The notes beneath the pieces were generated by a model. The model saw only the letters and a list, made by a program, of their open reading frames with translations. It had not been told where the DNA came from and made no database searches. 64,000 nt of DNA from contig NC_047082.1 of assembly GCF_902459465.1 (NCBI RefSeq), forward strand, positions 11,964,545 through 12,028,544, written 5' to 3'. Position 1 is the stretch's first letter; each line of letters opens with the position of its first letter. Both the position numbers and the translations under genes were made by a program. Source of the DNA: Asterias rubens. Taxonomy: Eukaryota > Echinodermata > Asteroidea > Forcipulatida > Asteriidae. This document shows positions 21,194-33,600 of this stretch, in pieces.

Positions 21194-24100
21194 TTAATAT
21201 ATTATTTTGTCTTGCCTTCTCACTCGTAGCATGAGGACCACCAAGAACCAGATTGAAGTGATGCATGTACTCCCAACTACAGACACTGCCCAGACATTAG
21301 GAAGACCCATTATGGCATTATTCACAGCCATCAAGGAATCTGAAACGAAACCGGCAGTTGTTGACTAACGTATTGTGGACCTATTTGAATTGTTAATCTT
21401 GGAGGGTTGAGGGCGGAAACGACCATGCAATTCACAACAAGAAGGAGCTAATAACTCATAATTATGACTTACTAGGAACATTACAGAATTGGTTTTTGCT
21501 AACAAAACAGTTGCTGGCAGTGTAAGCACTATCCACCCTAAACATAAACTGACAAACCTGTCGAAGTTTGAGATCGATCGGCCATCTGGGTCATGAGAGA
21601 ATAGCGAATAACCGATTACAAATTTTGCATTGCATCGTTGCCAAAACAAAAATGAAAAAAGCGCTCACTGAGCGATAAACTCAAAACGCAAAGTTAGATT
21701 ATTAATTTCTCATCAAATATGACACAGAATTATTTCAAGGGGTGTTTTCAACTTATATCATCATCATTAGACCGTGTAAAGTTTTATGTAAATCTGTGAC
21801 CATCACGATTTTTGTTTCTTACCAATTCTGTAACATTCTCAAGAGTTAGTCGTCGTGTGTACTGGGTCATCAAATATTGAATACCGCAATATTGGGACTT
21901 TCTGTCTTGTCCCGCTCTCTTTTTCATACGAATGCTAAATTATTCTTTGTATAAAGCTTCTTCCTTTTTTAAAGTACATGTGTGTGGCATTGTGTCGGTT
22001 GGGAATTTTTTTAGAAATAACTTATTATTTTCTTCAGTCGATACAACATGAAGCTCTAAAATATTGGATAATACATTTACGGGAATCGGAACGAAGATGA
22101 AAGCAAGTGAAACAGTTTTTCGTTGATATTAAACATTGAGAAAATAAAGCGAACGCCAGTATAATAATAATAATGGGTGTGTACAAGTAGGCCTACTCTA
22201 CAGAATAATTATGTCTTCTCTCCCATTAGGCCTAGTGTAGCGTATAGTTCTCTTTTAAAGCCATTGGACACTTTCGGTTAACAGTATTGTCCAAAGCCCC
22301 ACACTTCGTGTATCACAACTTATATATAAAATAATAAACCTCAGGCTCAATCGGTCATCGGAGTCGAGAGAAAATAACGGGAAAACCCACCCTTGTTCCC
22401 GCACGTTTCGCCGTGTCATGACATGTGTTTAAAATAAATCCGTTATTCTCGTTATCGAGAATTGAGTTTGTTTTAATGTTTTCTCAAAAAGTAAAGCGTT
22501 TCATGGAATAATATTTTCAGAGAAGTCTAACCCTGTAAGTTATTTGTAAATCTGTGAACTTTTTTTGTTTCTGTTCCGAAAGTGAATAATGGCTTTAAAG
22601 CCAGCCCATCTCTAATGTCATCAGTCATATTCGTTAATAGCAACCCAGTATGTTTTGTATTGTTTTTCGTATACATATTTGTCTTTTCTCTATGTTTGTA
22701 TATAGGCTTTCTTAATGATGCACTAAAAGGCTTCTATGTAAATGTCCAGGCTGTCTTCTAGAAGCCTTGGCTAATTGTTTTTCGTGTCCTGTTTGTCTTA
22801 ATTGTCTCCATGTTTGCATTTATTTTGTTTGTCTACTGCAAGCCTTGGCTAATTTATATGTCAGCCACCTCTCTTGATTTCGGTGTAGGCCTACTGGCCT
22901 ACATTAGGTTGAATCTTTTCCCCTCCATCTTCTGTGCTTATTATTTTGCCTATAAATTATCTTTGCAATATTTTGTGGATTATGTTTCAGACACATGCTT
23001 CGTTTTGAAAGGGCACCAAGGCATTTTTTTCTCCTCGGTATAGGGACATTCACCCTGTGAGGAAATTGTAAATTTCTACTGGAGCATTTCGAGGGCACAT
23101 GAGGGCAATCGCTGGGGGCATGGAGGCACTCGCCTTCGTTGCTTCATTTTAGTATCAGACCTGATGTTACTATTTTGAGAAGAGTCACGTACAATGAATG
23201 TTTACCCGACTTGAATCTAATAAAATAATACCGTTTTCGCCAAGTGGGCCCTCTGGAGGCCCTGAGTGTAACCGTATCTCATTAGATGTGACCACTACAT
23301 CCCAATGACTGATCTGACAGATGTAGAGACCATGATCGGTAGCTGTGGGCTGGGAGATCCGTAGAGTTCCGAGATTCTCTACCTGAATTCGAGCCGAAGG
23401 ATTGACCGGAACACTGTCTTTAAACCATCTGAGGAAATTAATACAAATATGTTAAAACAATCCGGGAGGGAAAACAGACGCTCCGATGATACAATCATCT
23501 CCAATAACCTCATCTACAGAACAACCAATTTCGAAAGTAGCCATTTTGTTGCAACTGTTCCAATGTCTTGCTGAGCGTAAATACATTTACTGAATGTGAA
23601 ACTTGCCTTGTTGTAATAAGAGGTTGATATTTCCTGACCAGGTCCGCCTTACACTGTAGATCAATGCTAGAGTCCTCGGGTACTATCCACAGCGCTTCTG
23701 CAAATGCTGTCAGATCAAAATATGGTATTAGCCCAGTGTTTATTACCAGATACCAACAAATTTAGTGTAGAGGAAAACAGATCTCAGCCGAAATGGGTCC
23801 GATGGAAGCAAGAATTACTGTACTCGAAGAAAAAAAACTGGCTTTGAAACATAAACGCAGAAAGATCAGCCACATCAGTAACGGTAGGCCTATTCCAGAT
23901 TAGGCCTAATTGCAACACAGAGAGTATAGGCCAGGTCTATCACTGGGCTGGCCTGGGGAATCGTCACAGTACTAGCATTGGAAAAGGCGTTCCCAAATCT
24001 ACAAGTGACTGCTTACAGACTTATCAACCTGATTTAAGCTTCTCAGACTAGGCCTATACTATACCTTTTTCCAAACTTAGTAGTTTTCTTTAAAAGTAGT

Positions 24101-24374
24101 TCGATTTAGACCTGGACTAGCCCTGGCACGACGCCGAGTTTCCATTGCATTGCTGCGTTGACCCATTTTTTAATGACAATAATTTGTGATAATTCTTTTC
24201 TAATAATCCCTGCATAATCATTATAGCTGATGAATAAAGGCATGTATACTTACGATTTGCGTGAACGTTGACTGGATTACATAACACAGAAAGAACACAT
24301 ACGAAAACAGCCGAAGCCAAGAAGTCGCTCAATACCGCCGGTGTGCTTCTTCGACCGTCAATACAAACGTGCAT
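21194..24374 (-). CDS. Single-Ig-domain type I membrane protein, four exons, complete
   Basis: In transcription order the exons are 24374-24254, 23697-23607, 23428-23232 and 21339-21194, giving 184 residues with consistent phases. Residues 1-39 form a signal peptide (hydrophobic run FLASAVFVCVLSVLC, likely cut after VHA). Residues 41-126 form one Ig fold: Cys56 (LQCKA), Trp72 (RWFKD), the TDHGLYIC motif and Cys108, with 52 residues between cysteines as in I/C2-type domains. Residues 127-151 are a short stalk with an N-D-S sequon, residues 152-174 are a transmembrane helix, and the tail RVRRQDKIIY carries no ITIM or ITAM. Intron 2 interrupts the Ig domain and uses a GC-AG donor (GCAAGT). The exon 3 donor (GTATTA) is weak; it was chosen because it restores phase with the transmembrane exon. 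I do not recognise an orthologue. A cell-surface recognition or adhesion role is only a guess from architecture. Confidence 0.72.
22255..22598. mobile_element. TTAA-flanked MITE family B, copy 2
   Basis: TTAAAGCCATTGGACAC start; the end reads GAATAATGGCTTTAA. It lies in intron 3 of the Ig-domain gene. Confidence 0.75.
23005..23163. repeat. Dispersed repeat family I, copy 2 (inverted)
   Basis: The reverse complement matches 10045-10208 over the GGTGCCCTT and GAAATGCTCCAGTAGAA blocks. Confidence 0.6.
23601..23606 (-). other. GC-AG intron donor in the Ig-domain gene
   Basis: Read on the minus strand the exon ends ACAAG and the intron begins GCAAGT, the usual context for the minority GC donor class. 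The partner acceptor is CCTCAG just before 23428. Joining them keeps the Ig frame between TTR and WFKDS. Confidence 0.65.
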
Positions 24375-24880
24375 GATAACATAATACAGTATGACTCCGT
24401 CATAAAACCATAAACATGGCTACAGAGGAATTGGGAAGTCACCTTGTCAATAGAATAGTTGATACACGAGAGACAGCCTCAAGGGAAAATGATTAAAATG
24501 TCGGGTAAAGTTTTCAAAACGCTGTTAGCAATTTCTTTTTTTGCGTGTATGATGCGTCCGTGCGCGTCTGAAGCGATGTGCGCGCGTAATGGGGCGCTCA
24601 TAACCAATCAAACGACAAGGGGATGGGCCGGGCGTACCTAGAACGCGCACGGACCGGGGCGGACGCTGGCGGACGCGGTAGCTGGGGTTTAGCTTGCGCG
24701 CGTCAGTACAAAATGTCAGGAAAAATTTGAGCATTACTATGAGTGACATTTTCGGGAAGACCACAAACAAAACCAGTATTGACCCATTTCACCTGACGTC
24801 ATCATCAGCAAACGGCCGCGGCATGCAGTGGCAATCGTTTATAGACCATTTCTAATGAAATTGTTGACTCGTAAATGACG
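24375..24880. other. Upstream region of the Ig-domain gene, presumed promoter side
   Basis: Contains a GC-rich CpG-bearing stretch at about 24545-24720 (GCGCGCGTAAT, CGGACGCGG). The short frames here are not convincing genes. Confidence 0.35.
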
Positions 24881-25830
24881 ATGAAATAACTTGAGGTGGC
24901 CTATTGCTTTCACAACACACGATGACAAAACTGTTCAACCTTACTAAGCCACTGCCAGCGTTCAATAGCTATTGTGTTCATTTGAAATTATATAACTGAC
25001 ATACAGATCCTTGTCATTTGATTGGTGGAATTTACTTTATACGTGACATTCACTGTTACTCCCATCCGCACCGGCGATCAAAAAGACCTATGGGGAATAG
25101 CATTTCCCCTTGTTTGTGAGCAGTACAGCGCCGTAGCGCCGCTGCTAAAACAAAGGAGCACCTGTGCAAAAGGTTGTGATCCGATTTGTGCATTGTTGCC
25201 GCTAAGTAATTTGTGTGATTTTTTTTATGATGTTAAATTTTGTAAATACATCAAATGACAAGGATCTATATGTCAGTTATATAAAACAAATATTGAGTGG
25301 CTTTAATTCGTGGAATGGAAGGAACATTATAGCTCGGTAAAATTTGGACTACTCCATTTCAATCGGCTTCGCCTCGTGAAATGGAACAGTCCAAATTTTA
25401 CCTTGCGATAATATTCCTCCCATTCCACTCTGAGCCACTCAATATTTGTATACCATAGAATAGTTATGTTTTGTCATTCATTATGACGATAGGCCTTATG
25501 CAACCTTTATGAGCACTGTCAGCTTTTAATAGCTATTGTGTTCATTTTGAAACCATAAAATATGTGAAGTTAGTTGTCATTCGTGGATGATGATAGGCCT
25601 ACTGTACAAAACTAATGCCTATCATATGCCAATCAGTCTGAGCGCTGCCAGCTTTCAAAAGCTGTTGTGTTCATTTGAAACGATAAAGATAATATGAAGT
25701 TTTGTCTCATTCATTAGGCCTTATATTATGACAACACTGCACAAAACTAATGCCTTAATTAATCAGTATGAGCAGATGTTAGGTGGTGTAATTTCAAAAC
25801 TATTGTGTCCATTTTAACCTGAATGAAAAA
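24880..25830. repeat. Decayed 125-130-bp tandem array, about four units, interrupted by a foldback element
   Basis: Recurring blocks are GACAAAACT-type words, CACTGCCAGC/GCTGCCAGCTTTC, then AATAGCTATTGTGTTCATTT and TGAAAC. The family G element at 24988-25450 sits inside one unit. Confidence 0.55.
24988..25450. mobile_element. Composite foldback element family G, copy 2
   Basis: Outer pair TTATATAACTGACATACAGA...CTTGTCATTTGATT and its inverse at 25251-25290. Second pair at about 25292-25447 folds around GGCTTCGCCTCGTGAAATGG. Layout and key words match the copy at 16246-16770, but the central segments differ. Confidence 0.65.
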
Positions 25831-26266
25831 TAATCACCATAAAATTACCGGTAGCCGTTAGAGTAATTTATTATTCCCTATTAACTATTGATGATCACTT
25901 CAATATCTATGGTGTAGAGATTACTGTAAGGTGCAAAGTGCGCGATCAGGAACACGACATACTCTGTTTACAAGTGGAAAAAATGCAAGTAAAAAAACGC
26001 CACCCATCTGTCCTAACGTAGGGTCAGTGGACTCAGCCTGCTCCTAAATAATTGCTCCAGATTGGGCAGTCACAGCTAGCTGATGATGGCAGGTTGTTCC
26101 ATAGGCAGATGGCGCTTGGAAAGAAAGAATACTAAAATGCTGAGATCCGGTTGGGTAGTCAATGTATTGACAAATGCATATAAACAAACGCAAATAGTTG
26201 TACATGTACGTATAATAGTTATAGCCTTTTGGTATCGATTTCAATTTGAACCAGGATTCGGGAGAG

Positions 26267-26651
26267 TTAAAGGCAGTGGACACTATTGGTAATTACTCAA
26301 AATAGTTATTAGCATTAAACCTTTCTTGGTGACGAGTAATGGGGAGAGGTTGATGGTATAAAACATCGTGAGAAACGGCCCCTCTGAAGTGCCATAAGTT
26401 TCGAGAAAGAAGTAATTTTCCACAAATTTGATTTTGAGACCTCAGATTTAGAATTTGAGGTCTCGAAATCAAGCATCTGAGAGCACACAACTTCGTGTGA
26501 CAATGGTGTTTTTTCTTTCATTATTATCTCGCAACTTCGACGACCAATTGAGCTCAAATTTTCACAGGTTTGTTATTTTATGCATATGTTGAGATACACC
26601 AAGTGAGAAGACTGGTCGTTGACATATACCAATAGTGTCCAGTGTCTTTAA
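26267..26651. mobile_element. TTAA-flanked MITE family A, copy 6 (inverted)
   Basis: TTAAAGGCAGTGGACAC at the left and GTGTCCAGTGTCTTTAA at the right. Confidence 0.8.
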
Positions 26652-26946
26652 AAAGTAGAATACAATGAGCCACACACATTTGCCTCGAAATTGCGTGGCT
26701 TTCCTTTTACTTTGCTAACTAACTCGGCCATTTATGGGAGTTAAAAATCTGACTCCCATATAATTAATGGCCGACCGTGTTTGTCGACGAGGTAAAAGGA
26801 AAACCACGCAATTTCGAGTGATACTTGTGTGGATCATTATATTTTACTTTAAAAATATCTTTCTAATCATATGCATTCTATAACAAACGGTTACATACAC
26901 TTTTCAAAGACCAACTCGACCGATCCAAGGCAGCGTGTTCCTTTAA
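26648..26946. mobile_element. Dispersed repeat family H, copy 2
   Basis: Abuts the family A element, ends TTCCTTTAA, and matches 20935-21178. It contains an internal inverted pair around CGGCCATTTATGGGAGT. Confidence 0.6.
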
Positions 26947-27662
26947 CACCATTTTTTCAACCACCCCCCCCCCCCCCTAAACAAAATCCAAATCAAATCT
27001 GAAGGGTAACAATGAACATATTAAAGTAAAATGATATGGAAACTTGAAATTATGAAGAAAATATTACTAAGCCGTCAATTCAGTGTTTTTTTTTGTGCGC
27101 GTCAATAATATTTACACTGCAATCTAGCCAATGGGAGGTGAGAAAAACAACATGGCTTCACCGAATTCAGAAGAGGGAATATGTAAAGTATAAACAACGA
27201 TCTATAATGTTTAACAACAACAAAATAAACACATAATATGTCTAAATAATGAAACTGAGGGAAGTTTAGTCCATTAAACGGGTTAAAATATTACAAATTT
27301 TGAGAGTTATGTAATTCTAAAAAGAAAGTAAAGTGGGTAAAAAAATTGATCCCCCCAATTTTTGTGAATGGACGGGGCCTTATGTACTGTCACGTGGATC
27401 ACGATGTGTTATGCAAGTATAGACTGGTTCCTACATCAACAACAAATAAACGTCATAACAGTCCATCGTGAGTCGGGAATTCTGCATGATCACATGAGGC
27501 AAATATTTGATTGCAGTTTTCGTGATACACATTAGACGAAATAACAAACGGTTTTATTTTGTTCGTCCACATTCCAGCATTCTGGTGGGTTTGTCGTCCT
27601 TTTAAAAAGGGATTCTGTTCTTCTTTGGAGCAGAGGCTGTGAAAGCCTTGAATGGTGTCACT
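26947..27662. other. Upstream region of the PRXL2B-like gene
   Basis: No gene is seen. A TATA-like CTTTTAAAAAGG lies about 65 bases before the ATG and could be the core promoter, which is only inference. Confidence 0.4.
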
Positions 27663-30600
27663 ATGGAGGGCTCAGTCGTTTTAAGCAAGATCGCTGGCAA
27701 CCTCGTCAAGACGGTTGCAACTGGCGAGGTGAGCTACTTAGTTAGGTTTTTGCCCCCCCCCCTCTCTTTTGAAGTTTTGCAATAAACAATCATCTAATCT
27801 CTGACTAAGTAATGTGCGTTAAAGGTGGGTCCCTTCCTCCATGGTAGAATTTGCACTGCTGAGCAGCCTAGCTGGGTCGCACTAAATATCGACAACTCAC
27901 GACCCCTCACGACAACTCACGACAACAATTTTTAAATGCACTTTAATAGCAGAACATTTGAACATAAGTCAACCGTAAAATGTATGCACAAACTGTTGAA
28001 AAAAAGGTGTTTTTTTACCCGAATTTAGTAATGAACGGTAATATCCTCCATGTCCTCTAATATCCTCCATGGGTCGTGAGTTGTCGGTATTTAGTGCGAC
28101 AGGCCTAGCTTTAGCGGTCCTACTAATACTACTTGCCTTCAACTTGCCGTCAACTCATTTTCGTGTCGTCAACTCATTAAATTCACATGAAAAATCTATA
28201 AAAGGGGCACGGAAGTATGAAGTCTGGGCTAAACTACATATTTCTCATGGTTTTCGGTAAAAATTCATTGTGTTGATAAACAAAAGTACCAATCATTGAC
28301 ATCTTGGGCCAAGACTAATCAATGTGAAAAAGCAAGATGGCGGCTGACGGTTTTGCTGCTTCGAGATAAAAAAAATTCAGGAGAAAAAAACTCAATTTTT
28401 ATTCCGAAATATAACCTAAAACTTACGCAAATTCTCTTTGAGCTGATACTTTACAGTTCTATCCTTCTTTTGTGGATTTTAAATGTATGTTGGTGGAGTT
28501 GACAGCGCAAGTGAGTTGATGGCGAGTTGACGGCAAGTAGTAGGACCCCCAGCGGAATACATTTTACCATTATTTTAGAATTAATTAAAGACACAGTGTT
28601 GGTATTGTCAAAGATTAGTAGCCTTCACAGTTGGTGACTGTATCTCAATGGGAATTGCACTACAAAATAACAGATTTTCAAAGCCGTTGTTGTCAAATTA
28701 ATAACAACTCCATCCATTCATGAATGTGAAGAAAAAGCTATGACCTGGGCATAAGCATTGTTCCCGGCACTCCCTGCTGTTGAGGATTAGTTAGGATTTA
28801 TAAGCAGGGGGAAGTGTTGGTGATATGAAACTCAGTTTGTTAGTTGTAAACCATAAGGGACACTTCTTTTGTGTATACCAGAGGTCAAAGAGTCCATAAT
28901 GTCAGAGAACCATTTGCTTGCTGAAACTAAAACGATTGATTTTAACTGCCCGAATCAATGCCCGAATCAATCGATTCGAGCAATCGCTTGACAGTTGTCG
29001 AGCCTACCCTATTGCATCGCACGCCTTACCGCCGAAATGCAAGGCAAGTGTCAAATTTCTACAGTGTTTCAAATGATGTAAGAATTATTTTTGAATGCTC
29101 TTTGACTATTGTTATTGTTAATAAAAACAGACAAAAATTAAACAATCCTTTAAAAAATACTAATTTTACAATGTAAGTAAAAAACATTTCTTACAATGTA
29201 AAAAAAACATATAACAAATTTCTTGACAAAAATGTCCAATCAGTCACGCTTTTAGAGAGCTTTGGAATTCTCAGCTTTGTGTTTGTTGAGTATTTAAATG
29301 TTTTCTGATTGTTTGTGCAATGTGCACCAATTATAAATTTTAACAACATTTTACAATAAATCACCTGAAAATGTATTGTCTTTTTGGGATCCCTTCAGTC
29401 GGGCTCATTTCAAATAGCAACCATACGGCCCATAAGTCATTTGGTTTCACTGTGATTTAATAATTGAACTAGGACGTGTTCTCATCGAGTTCTTAAGTTT
29501 AGTTGTTGTAGCTAAGCCATGCAGAACTTTTTTTGCAGGCCTTTCAAAAAAGTGAAAATTGTCCAGTCCCAAGCTCTATGGTCAGACTGGTCAGACACAC
29601 CATTCCTCCATGGACACAGCAGAGTTAGCCAGCTGTAATCCTTACACAATGTACAGTAAGGCCATTGTATTCCTTGTGTTCAGACTCTAGAGGGCCAGAT
29701 AAGCTCAGAGAACTGAAGCATTGAGGAACCAATACCCCTAGGCTACTGTTTCAGAAATGCTGCTCAATCATATCTCACTTTAATAAATCGTCAACCATTT
29801 TACTTTTTCAATCGTTTTACAGTTGCCAAAACGTCTCTGAATAGACTGCGCGCCTAAGCAGAGCCATGAAATGCGGTGCTGCTTGTATTATCAGAGTGAA
29901 GTCACTACAAGGCCAATAGGGGGCAAGCATGTCAGGTTTAGATTTGTAATACTGGGAGTGACTTAACTAGACTATAATCATGTCTGTTGATGACTTCAGA
30001 TCGGGGCCCAATTTTATAAAGCCTGTAAGCACAAACATTTGCTCACCACATAATTTATGTACCTTTTACAGCAACAGGTTACCAACTAAAATTACAAAAG
30101 TTTGCATTGTTGTGACTGGTGACCCACTCAATTTTTTCTAAGCAAAGAAATTCATCAAGCGGTATTTTTTTTCTGTAAAAAAAGGCTTTATGAATTTGGT
30201 GCCTGGTGAGGAGCTAAAAATGCCAAGGGGAAGGAAGCAGGTTCCACATAGGAATAGTCTATAGATGTACAATTTTTAATACTTCAAATAAGGCCCAGTA
30301 ACTGGGGTCACCCCATAGTTATATGGAGTTATATATAATAAACTAGAGGGCGCACTGGCCTGCGCACATGCAGCCATTTTCTAAGGTGACAAAACAGGCA
30401 TCGCACAGCGTGTGCTTGTGCGGCCATTTTGTAAGTTGAAAAAACAGCATCGCGTAGCGTTCAATACACACAAACTCCAACGTGTACTTCATATTCAAGG
30501 CGCGTGCAGAATGCCGTGCTATTCTTGCGGTCCCGTCGCATTTGTGCAAGCAGCATCACCAGTGCGCCCTTTAGTTCTTATAATATAACTCTATTGCCAA

Positions 30601-33600
30601 TTGGCCACCCCTTCTTTGAAGTTTGATTTTTTAAACTATTGTACGAACCACAGATTGGTTTTCAACATTCTAAATGAAACAAGTAGTACAGCACCAAGTT
30701 ACTGGGTCTATATAACTTCAACCAAACGTTTACAGACAGTCATCTTAATATCATCATTTAACAGGACTAAAGAATAGTTGATACGAGTAATAAATGGGGA
30801 GAGGTTGATACATGTAGTATAAAACATTGTGAGAAACAGCTCCCTCTGAAGTGGCGTAGTATTCGAGAAAGAAGTAATTTTCCACGAATTTGATTTTGGG
30901 ACCTCAGATTTACAATTTGAGGTCTTGAAATCAAGCATCTGAAAGCACACAACTTCAGGTGACAAGGGTGCAAAAGGGTGTTTTTTCTTTCATTAAAGTC
31001 ACCTGGAAATATAATTTTTTTTCTTTCAAACATAAGAGTATATATGCTTACGAACAATAAAACAATTTTTTTAGTAATTGTTTGTCTCGATTTATATGTT
31101 TAAAAAATATATAAAGTTGTTTGGGGAGCTGACTCCGCCTACCCCTTTTGTGACGTCAATCGAGGCAATGCGTATAGTAAACACACGTGCAAAGTACATG
31201 TACGTCCAAGTTGTGAGTTGGTACATTTCAAAAAGTGTTTTTCTGCATTCAGCAGCAATACACCTGGTCGGCATTGCCGGAAAAAAAAAAATTGACGTCA
31301 CGAACAGCGCCCTCTCGGGTCGGGTCTACTCTTAAATTTGTAAATATTATAAGAACTGATTTTTTAAAACCTTAGTTAACTGTTTATTCACATTCCACTC
31401 ATCAAAACACATATATTAGTGACAAAAGCTTTATTTTGAAAAAATACCACTTCCAGGTGACTTTAATATCTCGCAACTTTGACGATCGATTGAGTTCTAA
31501 TTTTCATAGGTTTGTAATTTTGACATAAGTTGAGATACACCAACTATGAAGACTAGTCTTTTACAATTACCAATAGTGTCCAGTATCTTTAACAGAACTA
31601 TAAAACAAAACACAATCCCCTTTTTCTTTCTTCATCAAACTGAATCAAACTGACTCAAAGGAAAACACGGTACCTTAAATGCAGGGGACAGTCGCCAGCT
31701 AAATATTTGGTTAAGAATAAACATAAATAATAAAAACGTCATGATGTGACAAATTTGTATCCCAGTCAGTTAGATTTACTGTCTCATTTATTTACATTAG
31801 GATTATTTTGTTGAAGTATACCCCAGGTTATGGATGTGAAGCTCATTATTATTACAAACAAATAGTTAATGGCCTGATGTTTGGACCCTAGCAGAGTGTT
31901 TCTCAAAGGCTATTATTATTACCTTACATAAAGAAACCATACTCTGTAGAAAGTTAAACAAAAAGATATTGATGGAAACGTTACCTGAAAACTTAGATTT
32001 CGTGGGTTTTTTAATTCCATCATTAGCCTACAAGTTAATGTAGGGTTTGGTACATTTCCTGACAAACAAGTGTTATGCAACACATGTGTATTTTGTGTTT
32101 GTAGGATTGCTTTTAAAAAGCAAATATGCTATCCTGTATGTGGAGTAGGATTTGTACTCTATGGTTTGAAACTACATTAACAAATACCTTGGACGGTTTC
32201 AAGTCTCTGATTGGTCAAAAACCGGTCACGTGGGGGTGTGTTAAGGGTCGGTATAAAGACCGGCTTTGGAAAATAGCGAATAAGTGGCCCCTAAATCAGC
32301 ATACATTGTGTAAACCTTGTATAAACTACAGCGACATGCTACATGGACACTGAGCCCATGCGCGTGTATAAACGCACAAAGAACAGCTATCGTCCAATCA
32401 TTTGCCTCCTTTGACCCCAGTGAAGGCGCTGATCAGACCATTATCACTGGTGTCACAGATCAGTAATGTGATTATCGCACAAAAGAGATGGGAACCATCA
32501 AAAGCTCAAATACGGCCCTGAACATTCTGGAAGTATCGCCGAGAGAAAAGTCATAAAATTTGAAAAATTTTAGCCGTTTAATTCGTTAAAAATGTATTTA
32601 TTAATGGGAATAACAGTGTTCGGACCCGTCAACAGCCACCAACCCGGTCATTACCATGCAGTGAAGACTGGGTCCTCGCACTGTTATTCCCTAATTATGA
32701 CATGTACAATACTGTGTGATGTGAAGCCTTTTGTGTATGCTCCAATCTTTTGGGGGGGGGGGGGTGGGCTATAAAAATACCTGTTTGTATGCATTGCCCT
32801 TGTTAACCTGAAAAGCTGTTTTTTTTTTCTTTCTAATTTCAGATGGTCCCTGTTGGGTCTTTCTGGAAGACGCAAGTTTGCATCATCCACTTCATGCGTC
32901 GCTTTGGGTGACCACTGTGCCGGCTGGGCGCCAGGGAGTTAAGCACTCTCAAGCCCCAGCTGGAGGCACACAATGTCCGACTCATCGGGGTGGGGCTGGA
33001 GGAGTTTGGGGTGGAGGACTTCGTCGAGGGAAAATTCTGGGACGGAGGTGAGAGGCTCAAGTTAATTGTAATAATAATAACCAGTTATTATATGGTCCCA
33101 GAGCAGTGATTTCTCTATCATAATTCTCTTTATCTTTCAGAACTGTACATTGACACTAAGAAACAGACTTATGCTGCCATTGGTTACAAACGATACTCCT
33201 TGTGGAGCGTCTTGGCAGCTGTCTTCTCCAAGAAAGCCAGGGAAGCCTTGGCTAAGGTAATATTATTTTATTTGTCCTCATAAAAAAACAACAAACATAC
33301 ATATGAGAGGCATCAAGTTTGAATCCTACATGTATGTCATCGACGTGTACCGCAACGATTTAATAAATGATAATTTTGCTTCGTGAGAGAGAATCTAGCT
33401 GCGGAGCTAGCTAAGTGGTCTAGTGTGACTTTGCAGTGAAAAGGTTGTGGGTTCGAATCCCACCCTGGTGATTTGCTGTGGATTTTTTTTCTTTTCTCAC
33501 AAATTAAATGTTTGCCAAGAAAGAGCTCTTCTGGACCCTTGGAGAATAATGTAGACGAAAAAATAGATTAAGCTTTTAAAGAGTTCACAATTCTTATAAT

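Noticed and set aside
21222..21368. Plus-strand exon-like frame starting ATGAGGACC after a TAG
   Set aside because: The same bases on the minus strand give the transmembrane exon with matching phase, which explains the open frame better.
21365..21649. 94-codon minus-strand frame next to the Ig gene
   Set aside because: It is intron sequence just upstream of the transmembrane exon and matches no family.
24459..24641. Short plus-strand frame upstream of the Ig gene
   Set aside because: No family features, and it lies in the CpG-bearing upstream region of the minus-strand gene.
32909..32911. Premature stop making the PRXL2B-like gene a pseudogene
   Set aside because: Frame, splice sites and family similarity are intact afterwards, the TGA sits at the redox Cys, and a SECIS-like element follows.
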